From Numida meleagris (Eukaryota > Chordata > Aves > Galliformes > Numididae): DNA of 64,000 nt. Both the position numbers and the translations under genes were made by a program. Location of the stretch: positions 3,430,060 through 3,494,059 of the forward strand of contig NC_034430.1 in assembly GCF_002078875.1 (NCBI RefSeq), written 5' to 3'. This document shows, in pieces, positions 34,201 through 46,416 of the stretch. Under the pieces are notes generated by a model that did not search any database, had not been told where the DNA came from, and was given only the letters and a program-made list of their open reading frames with translations. How positions within the stretch are numbered: the stretch's first letter is position 1; each line of letters begins with the position of its first letter.

Positions 34201-35569
34201 AAAAAAAAAGTTTCCAGCTCTAACTTTAGGGGGCTGAGACACAACTTAAAAGGAATGGACTTCTCTCATCTGGAGCTGTGGCTAACTGGGCACGGATCCT
34301 GGCCCACACTGTGTTCATGAAGTCACTGCATGGTCCGGGGGCTCTGTGCAGACTCTGATGGCCAGAGTCAGATTTCCTGAATACATGGACTTTCCGAAGG
34401 CTTAGCAATGAGTTAGTGGGGCAAACCGAGAAAGAGGAGAGGAGGAAATGAGCGTGTCAAGGACAACAGATCTAAAAGCAGAGAAAAGTGGGATAGAAAG
34501 AATCATTCAGAAAGGAGTGAGGCAGCTTGATTAAAAAACATAAAGAACTAGTTTTAGTGGCTGTTAGAAGTGCCTGAGTAATCAGCACATCCTCTAACTA
34601 CTGGGGGATTTTAATGTGTTTACTTATGTCTCTTGTACCGAATAATCCATATCTGCTGACTTTGGACATGTCATTCTGATCTTATACTTACGATAATATT
34701 GTATTTTCTCCTTTGTTGTCTCCTTTCTCAGCTGAAGTTGTCCATTTGGTCCCCCTATTACATGAAATGCAGCCAGTGTCTCCGATGATCGCTTTGTCCT
34801 TCTTTGCTTTACCTAATTCTGCTAAGATTTGGACAGTTGGGTGCTTAATGCATCTGTCACCCAAATTAATTTCTATTCATCTATGATACCAACTTTGGAA
34901 CAAAGTTCCAGAACTTCATGGTGACTGCACATACACAGTGGGAAAACAGCTTTTGAAATAGGAGTCAACTGAAAGCTAAATGCTGTGAGCATCTCTGACA
35001 ACGTTTCCTTCCGACACCTCGCAGTACACTTTCACAAAATATGAAATAATGTATTATAGGATAAATACTAAATTCAATCAATGATTTACTTTGAGTCTTG
35101 TCTACCAGAGCAGCATGATGTGCACTGTTGTTATTTTAGCCTGCTCAGCGCGGACTCCATGCTACATGTACACTTTAGAATGCTTTGAGTATTTCATTTT
35201 CCTTGTAGTTCTAACTGGGAACAACTCCCAGATGTTTTGCTTGCTGCCGTTGTAAGGTTACGCTGGGCCTGGGCCTGTAGGCCTTTTGAAGAGCTCGTCT
35301 TGAGTGTGAGGAGAGATGGGGCTGAACTGGAACAAAAATGCATGTGTTATTTGTGACAGGCTGTGGGGGCTTTCTGTAGCAATGCATTAAAAGAAGCCCC
35401 ATTCCTTAGAGCTGTGACCCAGCAGTGCTGCAGGCTCCGTGTGCTGCGGGACTGCAGGCCGCAATGCTGAGGCCTTGGCACGAGCACAGCCTCTCCTCCC
35501 ACTCCTCGTGGTCATGTTGTTGTTGCTGAGCCTTTTTCCTCCCTTAGCAAACACGTCAACCAAATAAAA
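34201..35569. other. Gene-free single-copy DNA
   Basis: Nothing recognised. A somewhat GC-rich patch at 35,400-35,480 has no ORF or repeat identity. Confidence 0.5.
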
Positions 35570-36130
35570 GGAAGTTTTAAAAGAATGGTTTCCTGCCTAT
35601 AAAATCATTTTGACGTGATTAACTGAGCATCACAGACAGTAACCCATTCATTGAGTGCTCTCTCCTCAAAGTTAGCACTTTGGAGTGGTGTGCTGTGGCT
35701 AATACCATACAAATTGCTGGAATGGACAGTTAAACGCTGAGGTCAGAGGTTAAATGAACATGGTTGTTTATGAGGACACAGCCCGAATCCATTTGCATTT
35801 TAATATTCTTTCTGTGAGACGAAAAACCATTTTGAGGACAGCTTGTTTGGAAATCCCATTAACAGGTTATTTATGGGACTCATGACTGCGTGACCCTTAG
35901 CCTTGTTTTGTTAAACATGAACTAGACATGAATCAGATGGGCGGCTGGGCTGCTGCTATTGTTTTCCATAGCATTAAATGTCATTGAATTCAATTATTCT
36001 GAATCTGACACTTTCTAAGTTATTACCCTCATAATGCTCAATTTTCCCTTTTCCTTTGTCAACCTTATTATTTCTATCTGCCTTAAAAAGCGGCGACACT
36101 CTAAAAAGGCCATTTTCTCTCTTATCTCTG
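35570..36130. promoter_or_regulatory. Candidate conserved noncoding element
   Basis: AT-rich, with retained CpGs (TTGACGTGATTAAC, TTAAACGCTGAGG, GCCCGAATCC, GAGACGAAAAACC, ACTGCGTGACCC, AAGCGGCGACAC), the POU octamer ATTTGCAT at 35,791-35,798 followed directly by TTAAT, and TGACGTGATTAAC combining CRE-like and homeodomain cores. GAGGTCAGAGGTTAAAT near 35,740 holds nuclear-receptor-like half sites. Probably one or two adjacent enhancers. No repeat and no meaningful ORF. Confidence 0.45.
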
Positions 36131-39100
36131 GTCTAGGTGAGAACGGAGAGCTTATCTACACAGCTTTTAAATAAATAATTGGGAAGACACAGTTTGAAGA
36201 AATTAAAAGATTCTGGTCAATATCATGGCACAATTGAAAGAATAGAGAAATCTAAAAATTCTGCCAGAGTAATAAAATCAGCCATGTAAAAGGTCAGGTA
36301 CTGAATGGTCTCAAAGAGAAAGGGCTTTTAACCCTTTTTGGCAGGAGTATAAAATGTTGAGTGATAAATTAGATTAAAATGATGGTGTTGCCATCAATCA
36401 AAGTGTGAACAAACTCCATAATTCCAAATAACACAAGTGTTATAAAACTAGCTTAGTTTTTGTTCCTTCCAACATGAATTGAAAAGAGATGGCATACTGG
36501 ATGGCAGACTCTACCAGAAATTGAGGAAAAAAACACTGATGCTTCCAATACAAAAGTTGTGTTGTGGATAGCTGTATTATCTTTGCTAAATGCCATGGTA
36601 GGTCCTAGTAATGAATCTTGCATGTTCTTTTCTTGGCATTTGATCTCTCACTGTTGCAATGTTTATGGAACTGAACAAAAATTCGTTAAGTTTCCCAGCT
36701 GTTTGAAGGCAGAAAACACTCCTCCAGAGTGCACCAGCTGACAGCACATAACTTAACTTCAACCTAATGTGTCTTTTGAGCAAGAGGAGCTTCTGTAGAG
36801 CAGATGAGCTGAGAGCTGAAGCGGGGCTATGCAGATTTGTGAAGTATGAGAACATGACGACGTGCTATGTCCATGCAGCCCAGCTCTTACTCACAAGCCT
36901 AAGCATGACACTCGTTTGGCATAGACATGAATTATGACAAATCTTCACTTAATTGTAGGAGAAAAATGGTGAGAAATTCTTTTGAGCCTTGGAAGGTGTT
37001 AAAGCTGAAATTTTTACTGTAGGAATTCAGATTGTATATACAGCTTTTTGCCATTTGCCTTCAGGATACCTGATGGAGTGCACACATGTGCACTAACTTC
37101 ACGTCCATATGGAGTCTCACTGAGCAGGAATTATTTTATTTTGGAGAAGCAGAGAGCAATGAAAGTATACATAGAAAGTAGCATAGGTTTGACTTCAGAG
37201 TTGACAGAGAAAAAAGGTCGCATCAAAGAGATCAGGGTTCAAAGGCAAGTCAGATTTTTATTTGTTTTTACGGATGTTTAGGGAGTAAAAGTCACAAGCA
37301 ACATCTAGATCAGTATTCTGTTCATCACCACAGGTTTACAGAGCAGGAGCAAGCCCGTCATGTTAGATCTCCTCCATGCTTAGGATTCCCACACCTCAGA
37401 AAAGAAGGCAACTTTCTTCCATCATAGCTAGGTGTGTTTGTGCATGCATGCATGCATCATTCTCTGTATGTCACAGAGCAGACTGTGTGCGTACTCTGAA
37501 GCTCTTGCTGTTAGAGGAGCTGCCAATGTCCTCTGAGTTTGCAGCCATGGGGCCACTGCTCTGCAGGCTGTGTGCCAGCAGCGCTGTGTTTCTGCATGCA
37601 TCTTTCTACCTGCATGCCTCCTTGTCTCCCTCCCTCTTTCCCACCCTTCTTTTTCAAGTTTAACAGAGGTTCCCAGTATGAATTGACCATCAATTGAATT
37701 CTTCTTTAGTGGTTAATTTATTCTTAATAGAAATGGATATATTTTTTCCTGAAAAAGAAGGAACAATACATCTTTAGAACAGGTTTGCGAGTGTCAAGAT
37801 TTTTCTACTAATTCATACCATATACTTCCCTTTTAAAATGTTAAATTACCTCATTCTATCTCTGAATATCATATATACTTGGGCCTGAAATTAAGCTTGC
37901 TGTATAGTTGTCAAAATGACCACAATTTGCTGTATGAAATGTCCTGATTGCATGTGTAATTCAAAGCAATCCTAATCTCCGTATAAACCAGTACAGACTG
38001 CTCAGGGGCAGAGTTTATGTATGCTGATTGGGCCTTCAGTTTAGCTGAGAGTGAATGCACCTGCGTGTGGAAAAAGATGCATTGCAGATTTTCAAACTCC
38101 TAAATGCTAAGAAGAAGGGAGAAAGGAGTTCAAGAGAAAAGCTGTTCCCTGGCAGGCAAGGCTCCAAGAGAGGCCAGTGCTCGGTTTTTCATATACATGA
38201 TGTTTATTCCAAGCTCTGTTGAAAGCTGCCTCGCTGTATGACTCCTGCTTATAATTTTCGATCTTCCCCATTTCTTACTGAAGTGTGTGATCTCTAAACT
38301 GAAGATGAATCGTATGAGGGAAACTCCTTCACTGAAAGTGGTCCCATCCTGAAACTTCACTGTTGTTCATCTTAGAAATACCCACTCTGAGGTGTTTTGG
38401 ATGTCTTGCCAAGGAGGAGCATTAGGGTCATTGCTGTAAGATCTCAGAGGTGTAATCTTCAGAGATAATGAGCAATTTACTCTAAGAATTTAGGCCTTTC
38501 TCCTGTCTGTGTATCTCAAAATATAAGTAACACTCCTCCTTGAATATATTTTGCCAATATTTTTTATCACCCCTGACAATAAACCATCGGATTTGACCTG
38601 TGAAGTTTAGCTGTGACCGAAGTTATTTTCTGTCATAAAATTAATGCTGTATTTTACCGAATGAGCACAAAATATTTTCCATTCAGCATTTCTTGCTCAC
38701 GGAACTCCTGAGTTATTTGCCCAGGTGCCTCTGTGTGGATTGCAATTTGTTTTACTGATCTTTTCTTTATTGTTACTGAAGGGTATCACTTGTACTCTTC
38801 ACACCAATTAGAGTTAATTATAGTTAGGCCCAGATGTATGGCTGAGCAGTGTCTGAAGGTTCCCGTGTGGATCTGCCCCCAGTTGTGGGTCTCCCCTAGT
38901 GAGAACTTGTTCTTCATCTGATACCTATAGACAACCCAAGTCAATATTTTAAAGGATATTGGTGGCTCCGCTGCAAATTCTGTCACCTTTTTGTTCTGAT
39001 TTCACACGCTTTAGGTATTGCGTGAATAAACAGCCCAAATGGGAGTATTCAGAGATACACAAAGTGTTTCAGAAGGAAGCATTTAACCCCTGAATTTGTA

Positions 39101-39559
39101 TGCGTTGTTATAGATATCTAGGCTCTTAATAGCAAATAGCTCTGGACTATTATAATCACTGTTTATCCTAATGTTCGGAGATCAAAACTCACCATAAAGA
39201 CATACAAAAACCGTACAGCATTGGTAACAGTTCTGATATCTCGTTATGGAAGAAGCGTTTTATTTTACTTCACTAAATCTTTAGATATTTGCCATTAGCA
39301 GTTGAGTTTGGTTTGGCTGACATAACAGAGACTTTGGCCAACCATCTGAGCAGGAGCTGGAACACAACCTGACAATTCTTTCCCAGAGCTTTTTCATTAT
39401 TTGCTGGAAATTCAGCATTTCTTCCCCAAGCTTCTGAAAGTTCACAGAAAATTATTCCCAATTTCTTCAGCTTCAGTCATACGGTGGGCACTTCTGGTTA
39501 AATATGTGTGCTTAGTAACAGTAAATACAATCTGACATTTTATTTTTGCTCTGAATAAA
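36131..39559. other. Gene-free DNA with a (TGCA)n palindromic tract
   Basis: No gene or transposon recognised. TGCA is repeated four times at 37,441-37,456, a self-complementary alternating purine-pyrimidine tract. The region 36,140-36,480 is AT-rich and may extend the element upstream. The region 38,560-38,720 (ATAAAATTAATGCTG, TTTTACCGAATGAGC) is a weak candidate element. Short ORFs have no signature. Confidence 0.5.
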
Positions 39560-39990
39560 AATGCTCATCGCGTTGGTGAAAATAAGCAATCACATTCCAT
39601 TTAATGGCGAAAAAGAATGGTACGTATCGCCCTGTAGGAGCTGAGGAATCTATTTTCATTATAACAAACATTGATTTTGCATTAAAAAGTCTCATTATTT
39701 GAGATAATGACTGCTGGGTTTCTTAGTTAGTCTTTTGGTTCCTAAATCATTAAGGCTAAAACAGTTAAAGAGCAAATGGGAACGTGAAAGACCCCAAGCT
39801 GTATTAAAATTCACTCTCATTTTGGGTCCTTAATCAAAACCACAATCATCTTTAAGGCGAATATGTGCTATCAGAAAATTATTTATTTGAGCTCATTTGC
39901 ATGGCAGCTGTATTTATGCCTATAGAAACACCACAGAACCCGATCGTATTGATTTTAGGATCAACGTTAGTGGAATTAATATGGGACTCC
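39560..39990. promoter_or_regulatory. Candidate conserved noncoding element
   Basis: AT-rich with CpGs kept in CATCGCGTTGG, TGGCGAAAAAG, TACGTATCGCC, GAACGTGAA, AAGGCGAAT and CCCGATCGTATT. TCATTAT (39,692-39,698) and ATAATGA (39,704-39,710) form an inverted homeodomain pair. The POU octamer ATTTGCAT lies at 39,895-39,902. CCTTAATCAAAACC and AAATCATTAAGG add further cores. No repeat. It fits a constrained developmental enhancer, inferred from motifs. Confidence 0.47.
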
Positions 39991-40394
39991 CTGGGTCAGT
40001 GCGTTGTGCCAGGTTCCCAGCAGCGATTCCTCCTGCACTGAGCCAGGGAGCAAAGCTTCGTCTGTGGCAATTAGGGGACGCAAAACAAATCTCTGCAGTG
40101 CGTGCATGTGTAACAAGGTGCGCAGTGCACGCTGCGTCCTGCAAATGAGCCTGGTGATGGACTGCCCAAGGAGGGGGCTTGTTTGTTTTGCATTTTGCAG
40201 AGAGAGTGCTCCGTTGAATAATTCGGAATTTCTTTAAACGGGGCTGATGGGAATCTGTCTGTCTGTCTGTCCGTCCTTCCTGCGCTCTCCCCTTCCCCCT
40301 CTGCCTTCCCGGGAGCTGTAGCTGTGTGGGCATTAATGTATTCCGTGTAATGTTAGGGGCGAGCTGAATGCACCTTCCCACCACCAGCACGATG
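39991..40394. other. GC-richer gene-free spacer with a (TGTC)n tract
   Basis: A moderately GC-rich interval between two AT-rich candidate elements. It holds about five TGTC units around 40,255-40,272 running into a pyrimidine-rich stretch to 40,308. The minus-strand ORF at 39,920-40,390 and the plus ORFs over it are mutually overlapping and without domains. Confidence 0.5.
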
Positions 40395-40930
40395 AATTAT
40401 TGACATGAGGGATGGTCCCTGGTGTATACTTTTCCAAGGTTATACTCTCTGATATTAGATATTTATTCGGCATAAGGTAGGGATAAGAACCTCATTGCCA
40501 CATTATGTCTGACACAATCAAGTTTTGGGGAATTTCAACAACATTAGAAGATTTGTATAATGTATTCTTTTAGAGGCAGAGGCTCAGCTTTAAACAAAGC
40601 ATAATCCCCACTGCATATCATTTCCAACCTAATGCAAGGAGAAGAAGCGGGACCATAATGCTATCTGCATCATTTCCCTTTTGTGTTCAGTTGCAAGGAC
40701 TATTCACCTAATATTCAAAATCCGTGTATTCATTAAATGGAACAGAATGATGGAAAAGCTAAAAAAACGTAAGAAAAGAATGAAATAGATTTCCATGAAA
40801 GTGGCATAAAATTGAGTTATTACATCTAGATATATGATAAAGTATTTGGAAATAATTAAATAGTTGATATCCACAACCTTTCCCAGTTCTCCGACGCTGC
40901 AATTTTAATATTTTTGATGCTAACGTTATT
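40395..40930. promoter_or_regulatory. Candidate conserved noncoding element
   Basis: AT-rich, low repeat content, with GATGAATTATTGACATG near 40,391, many ATTA/TAAT cores, CpGs in TATTCGGCAT, AAGCGGGACC, TCCGTGTATTC, AAACGTAAG, TCTCCGACGCTGC and CTAACGTTA. Together with the block at 39.6 kb it gives a paired arrangement split by a GC-rich spacer. Regulatory function is inferred. Confidence 0.37.
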
Positions 40931-42977
40931 TGTAATTCCTTTGAATCAAATATTGGTTGTTTTTACATTTCCTCTATCTGTAACAGCAGGATCTTGGGAA
41001 CACTTCATCCATTGTGTCACCCAGTCTCTCCCCGTCAGCTGCTTTGTTAGCCAGAGCCTCTGGGGCTGTGTCCTGGCCAGGGGACCTTCTGTGCTCTTGC
41101 ACTGCTCTCACAGACAATGAGGAAAAAAATAAATCTTCTGTGACAAGTTTACTTAAAGGGACACTATCACATTAAATAAGTACACGGGTATACCTATAAA
41201 TAATATTATTCCTCTAGAAATATTGGAGGAAAAAAAAAGAAATGTTTTCCTTGCTGCCGTTAGTTAAGACCGTCATCTGCTTGCAATGCGGTAATTGGGG
41301 AAGTCGTGTCATTTTTCACACTTCGGGCTGTTCTTTACATAGCACTTTTTGAGAGCCAGGAAAACAGGTCAGTCATTTTGCTGTTTGTTTTTAGTCAGCG
41401 TTCGGGGTCTGAATAACGTGTGCTGCCCCACTGGGAGACGGGGATGCAAACATCGTAGGGGAGCATTCAGGCTTAGAACTGTTCTATTTCTAGTGAATTG
41501 TTTATGGAAAGCGGCCAAAAAAGAGTATTTGCTAAGGCTTGGTATTGTAAGTTAAAGAATATAAATAAATCTGAACACTTAAATGTGATTGACCTGCTAT
41601 TTTCCATCAGCAGCTCTTCTAAAATAGGAGATCCTCAGCTCCACCTCGTTCTCCCTCTCCTTTTTGTTTTACATAACTTGATGAATTTGCTTCGTGTAAT
41701 TAACTTTGTGGTATAATTTAGCTGATTTTAGTGAGATAGTGGAACTGGGGTGTTGCTGTAGTCATCCTTACATCTGCCGTTATCCAAGCTGGTTGTTTGT
41801 GATGCCAGTTGTTCGTGAAATTCTTAGATCTTCATCTCAATATGAAGCCTGAAGAGAACAGCACAGAGCTGCATATTCAGCAGCGATAAAGCTGGCTGAG
41901 GAAACGTGCTGGTAAGGAAAGCACTGCCTCATGTGTTACCTGCCTATTTCAAAAAAGGAGATTTTGGTAATGTTTCCAGAGGTGCCTCCCTCCCGGCACT
42001 CACATCGGTGTGCATACAGGCTTTAATTCCACGCATGCTTTTCGATCAGTGCATGAATGTTGGAGGAAGGATCTGGAATAGGAGGAGGTGTGACAGATCC
42101 TCCAGATCTTTGTGCTGCCCAATACATCCGTGTGACCCTCAGTGCAAGGCAGGATTGTGGGGGGTTTCTCTGCTGAGAAGCACCTGAGCCGGAATGCAAA
42201 CTTTCCATCTGTGCACCACGCTGTGGTGTTGGAGGACCTGCTGGACTGAGTGCGCTGCGCTGCTATTCCTCCAACGTGTGCTGGTAATTAGCACCAAGAA
42301 GGTGCAGTGTGCTGACAGCAGCACTTTCCCCTGGAGATCTATAAACACTTTCCAGGCCCAGGAAACGTTTCTTTCGCCTCACAGATGAGAAAGCAGAGCT
42401 GGTATCGCCGGTAGAAAGGGAAACCTGAGATTCTTCAGTGGCACTCTGACACCAGAACGTACATCCGTAGTGGTGGTGTTGGTGCTACCCAATCCCATTT
42501 GCTGAATGCACATTCTTTGTGCCACACTTGCAACAAGTGATTTTTTTTCCAGCTCTTTGACCTACAGCAAATGAAGAAGCTGCCCTGAAGCAGCACTATT
42601 TTTGCTCTAGCACCGTGACTTTCAGGCTGTGTGACACACCATTTGTTTTTCACCAGAACTGTGTGTATTCATGTTTCAGGTTGGGCGTTTCGGGCACCAT
42701 TTGCAACAAAGAAGCATGCCACCAGGCAGCTGCCCTGCTGTCAGACCAACAGCGTTAGGCATAGCATGAGAAAAATCTCACTTAGTTCATCTGAAGCATT
42801 GTTCTTCCTTCTGGCCAACCCCAATGGAAAGAGAGACCTATGTGGTCTGCAAGGGATGTTGAAAGCAGCTCAGGATGGAAATGGAGGGCACTTTGGATGA
42901 TGTCCCTCTGATAGCAGTGTCCAGTGTTGGCTCCGTGGTCTTCTTGTGGGCAGTTCAGGAAAGGGGATGGGAATGTT
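40931..42977. other. Gene-free single-copy DNA
   Basis: No gene or known repeat recognised. The region 41,120-41,320 is AT-rich and might be the flank of the element upstream. ORFs at 41,906-42,388 and 42,631-42,900 are chance openings. Confidence 0.5.
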
Positions 42978-43162
42978 CCGGCTGCCCAGAGTGGCTGTGG
43001 ATGCCCCATCCCTGGAGGTGTTCAAGACCAGGTTGGATGGAGCCCTGAGCAAGCTGGTCTAGTACCAGATCTGGAGGTTGGTGGCCCTGCCTGTGGCAGG
43101 GGTATTGGAACTTGGTGATGCTTGGGGTCCCTTCCAACCCAAGCCATTCTATGATTCTATGA
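42978..43162 (+). mobile_element. CR1 LINE 3'-end fragment
   Basis: A 5'-truncated copy of about 185 bases, beginning at GGCTGCCCAGAGTGGCTGTG, continuing through CCTGGAGGTGTTCAAGACCA, GGTCTAGTACCAGATCTGG and GGGGTCCCTTCCAACCCAAG, and ending in CCATTCTATGATTCTATGA. The 3' part is nearly identical to the copy at 21,468-21,723 and to the inverted copy at 12,314, so these belong to one subfamily. It retains only the last codons of the reverse-transcriptase frame. Confidence 0.95.
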
Positions 43163-44301
43163 AACTGAACTGTTACCGAGTAGATACAAGTCAGAGCTCA
43201 AAGCAGGAAGAAATATTTGCGTTGTTGAGGGAAAAGGGGACAGTTAATCATTTCACTTCCAGGAAAATGTTAAAAAAGCAAAAAATTGCCCCAAGAAATA
43301 CTGAAACAGCTCTGTATATTGCAGTAATATAAACCCGTGTGAAAAAGCAGTAGAGAGGCTCCAGGCACCAGGAGACACCTGGCAGGAGCAGCCCAAGGAG
43401 TCAGGTGGCAGCTATTGAGTGCAGTCCTTTTCCCAGCCCGAGAGCGAGCGGGGAATTAATAAATCACTTCTCAAGCTCTCAGCAATCAGCAGCTGATGAT
43501 ATGTCTCTGGGCCCGGGGAAAAGAAGCTCTCTACTTGAAAAGATAACGTGGGACAGCAGGCAGGGCAGCTCTTCTGGGCTGGCAGGAGCCTGGGAGCTTA
43601 TGTCACCGCCGTGACCCCCCCCAGCAGGATCTGCTCTGCCTGTTTCCATTGGGTGGGGGGAAGGTGGGGCTGCTCCCCCAGTTTGGAGGTATTGGTTTTT
43701 GGTTTTGGCTGTGGCCGTGTTTGGACCAGGAGCCTTTGGTCATCACTGCAGTGGGTGTTGGTCACTTGTGGGGGCTGTTGGAAATGCGACCTTTTTACAC
43801 GTGTGCTTTTGAATTCAGTTCTTTTTTCAGTGCTGAAAATACGTTTGGCTCTGTTGAACTATTTTTTTAATACAATTCTACACTGCAGATTTATTTATTT
43901 ATTTATTTTTCGATTCTGCATTTTACCTCTCGTCAAGAAGAACGTAAGGAATTGCAGGGATCTGCAGAGACACGAGCGCTGCTCCGTGTGTTGGAGCTGT
44001 ATGGAAGCACAGCAGCTCTCTGCCTCTGCCCTCAGTCCCCACCTGTCTGCTCCACGGACACATCTCTGCCCGCTGCCCCTTGTCCAGGGGGCTGAGCTGA
44101 TGACAGGGAGGAAATATCTAAAGGCTTAAGCAAGAAAAAATTAAAACTGGAATTAAAAGATTTAATCAGAGCGTAAATTACAAAGAAAATTGATATAAAG
44201 TAGGCATGAGCAGACACAGCCCTGAGCAAATACCTCCAGACGAGCCCACTCATTGTACTTTATACTAAGAAGGAAGAGCGACAGCCCTTTTCAGTCCCTG
44301 A
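43163..44301. other. Gene-free segment with GC-rich patches and a (TTTA)n tract
   Basis: The region 43,340-43,700 is GC-rich; 43,890-43,910 is (TTTA)n. The 193-codon frame at 43,548-44,129 passes through this tetranucleotide repeat and has no signature, so it is not called a gene. GC-rich DNA resumes at 43,970-44,100. Confidence 0.5.
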
Positions 44302-44364
44302 TTTTAAAATTAAATCATTAAATTATTGTTATTAAATTATTATTAAATTATTTAAAATTTAAAA
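44302..44364. repeat. AT-only imperfect palindromic tract
   Basis: About 60 bases almost entirely A and T, made of TTAAATTATTATTAAATTA-type units with the ends ATTTTAAAATTAAAT and ATTTAAAATTTAAAAC, which are nearly self-complementary. Such DNA melts easily and is typical of AT-rich simple repeats. Matrix attachment is possible but not shown. Confidence 0.55.
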
Positions 44365-44369
44365 CATTG

Positions 44370-44960
44370 GGCGTGAGGAGCAAGTGGGATTTTAGCACCG
44401 CATTCTCTACATTTGTCATTTTCTGTCACAACATGAAGGTTATTTAAGTAGAGCTCCACCAGAGGATATTCAGCAGAATGTTTTTCTCCATGGAAACTCC
44501 TTTTGTTTCTTATTTATTATTATTTTTTTTTTTAGGGAGCTATATCAGATAATTTGGGTTTAACGTGTCTTTTTTTCTTTTTGCAATGTGTAACTGATCT
44601 CTTGTTTCTGGAGCGCCATGTTTGTTCAAGGTGTAGTTCGGAGGAATTAGGCTGAGCTCCAATTTACACTTGTTTAACTACAGATGCATCCCCACTGCTA
44701 TTTGTTTATCTCACATTTATTACACTCCTCTAAATTCAAGTTAAGCACTCAGGGGCTTTTTCTAGTAACACTAATGGAGGAGAATAGATGCATTATATGT
44801 GAATAATGTATTATGATGATACAATTTGGGTCTCTTAGCTCTAACCGAGACCAGTCCTGCCTTACATTATTTATAATTTACACACACCTTCCTGAACATT
44901 TTTATGTAAATATTTAATCCAGGAAGTGAGTTAACTCTTTCATTTTGGAGGTTTCCAGTC
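44370..44960. promoter_or_regulatory. Candidate conserved noncoding element
   Basis: AT-rich, with TAAT/ATTA cores through its length, the dyad ATAATGTATTAT at 44,803-44,814, and CpGs in TTAACGTGTC, GAGCGCCATG, TTCGGAGGAATTAGG and TAACCGAGACC. No repeat family recognised. The composition fits an enhancer. Confidence 0.37.
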
Positions 44961-46084
44961 CAAAACCAGAAGAGAATGTGAGAGGGCACACAGATACCTC
45001 ACCCAAAGTAGGCAGAGGCCCAGTCTTGTTTATTTACAGAAATTAAAAGAGAAACATGATGGATTACAGAGGGGAAATGTGTGCTGACATAGCACCAAAC
45101 CCCATCTACCTCTCCTCCTCCCAGTTAGTCTTATTAAATTGAGTGGATGTTGACTGCAGATATTTGTGGATGTTGGGCTGGTAGCATTTGAGGTGCAGTG
45201 TTTTTGTTCTCGTTTTCAGACACATGTTGCCTTTTGGTGTTTTGCTCGTTTTGTAACCATCTATTTGAGAAATGCAGCATTGGGACCTTTCAGGTGATGC
45301 AGCAGACTCTCTTTCTTGCAACCTCTTCAATACCTGAATCTACCAATAAACCGATGTCATTTCTGGGAGATCCCATGTCCAAATGTGAGTAGAATGGCAA
45401 AAGAATCCCACTAGCACATGACAGCATTTAGAATCTGAAGTCTTGTAATGCACCAGTTCATTTTTCCCCATCATTTTCCCCATCGATAGGCCTGAGTTGA
45501 CCCCACACCGGCTGAGGAGTTGCAGGCTTCCTGCTTGGGCTCACCCCAACAGCTGGGGATGACAAAGTGCCACTGAGAAATACAAAAGTCTTTGGAACAA
45601 GGATGGGCAGGCCATTCAGGTGGTGCCCTGAAATTATTACTAAGCAAAGATTCATCTTCTTGTCCTCAAAGCACGCAATTTGCAGTATTAGATTATGAGA
45701 TACTGCCTCGCATTCCTGCTATTAATTAGCAGGGTGCTGGGATGCAGTGGGGCCATGTTCTGCCACACAGACCTGCAGTGGGCAGGGTCTGCCCACGCTG
45801 TTCCTAAGGCTGGGCACTGGATGCAGCTGCTGGGGGGAGCGCGGCCGGGTCAGGCTGTCCTGTGCTGAGCCCTGTGCAAAGCAGTCTGACTCAAAATCAA
45901 CTCTGTTTTGAGCAGGATGAGGTAACATCTGTATACCCTTTCCAGCCCAGACGATTGTATGATTTTAATTATAACATGGTTTTTTTTTCCTCTGTGATGC
46001 ACTCTTGTTTAGGGGATTCCCTAGAATCTAGTAGTATGTGGAAGTTAGTGTGAGTTTGTCTAATCCCTTCTTAGTAGCTAATTA
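44961..46084. other. Gene-free single-copy DNA
   Basis: Nothing recognised. Near 45,935-45,966 'ctttccagcccagac' with 'gattgtatgatt' weakly recalls a CR1 3' end, but it is too short to call. Confidence 0.45.
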
Positions 46085-46165
46085 TAATTATTGCCTCCAT
46101 GACAGCACGTGGCAGTGAGTTTTGTAAAGCAATTAAATGCTGCAGTAGAGAAAAGGATATTCCTT
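46085..46165 (-). mobile_element. Possible ancient CR1/L3-like fragment (minus strand)
   Basis: The plus strand reads 'attgcctccatgacagcacg', 'tggcagtgagtttt' and 'aaggatattccttttcc', parallel to the reversed old-CR1 block 'ttggccttcacaacatcccctggcaaggagttcc...aagtacttcctttt'. On the minus strand this would encode the LQNSLPRAVMEA-like tail, comparable to the CR1 'WNSLPxEVxDA' motif. Short and diverged, so moderate confidence. Confidence 0.45.
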
Positions 46166-46299
46166 TTCCCCAAATGATCTCCCTGACCATTTCTGGGAGG
46201 TTCAGCGAGGGGGGAGAGTGAAGACACCTGGATAGTATGTCAGCATAATGCTCATTTTCCCCCATAGTGATCCAGTTAATCCAGTTCATCTCATGCTGA

Positions 46300-46416
46300 A
46301 GGGAGTTGTTCCACACTGCTTGAAGTAGCTGTGGGTGTCCCTGTTCATTGCAAGGGAGTTGGACTAGATGACTTTTAATGGTCCCTTCCAACTCAAACCA
46401 TTCTGTGATTTGATTC
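46300..46416 (+). mobile_element. CR1 LINE 3'-end fragment, diverged
   Basis: Contains 'gctgtgggtgtccctg', 'gcaagggagttggactagat', 'gacttttaatggtcccttcc' and 'aactcaaaccattctgtgat', which follow the bird CR1 3' end in order. The terminal repeat is degraded. Between 'gctgtgggtg' and 'tccctg' it seems to lack the usual middle block, so it carries an internal deletion. Confidence 0.88.

Noticed and set aside
39920..40390. 156-codon ORF (-)
   Set aside because: Opposite-strand frames are open too; spans a (TGTC)n tract; no domain.
43548..44129. 193-codon ORF (+)
   Set aside because: Passes through a (TTTA)n repeat and GC-rich patches; no domain or signature.
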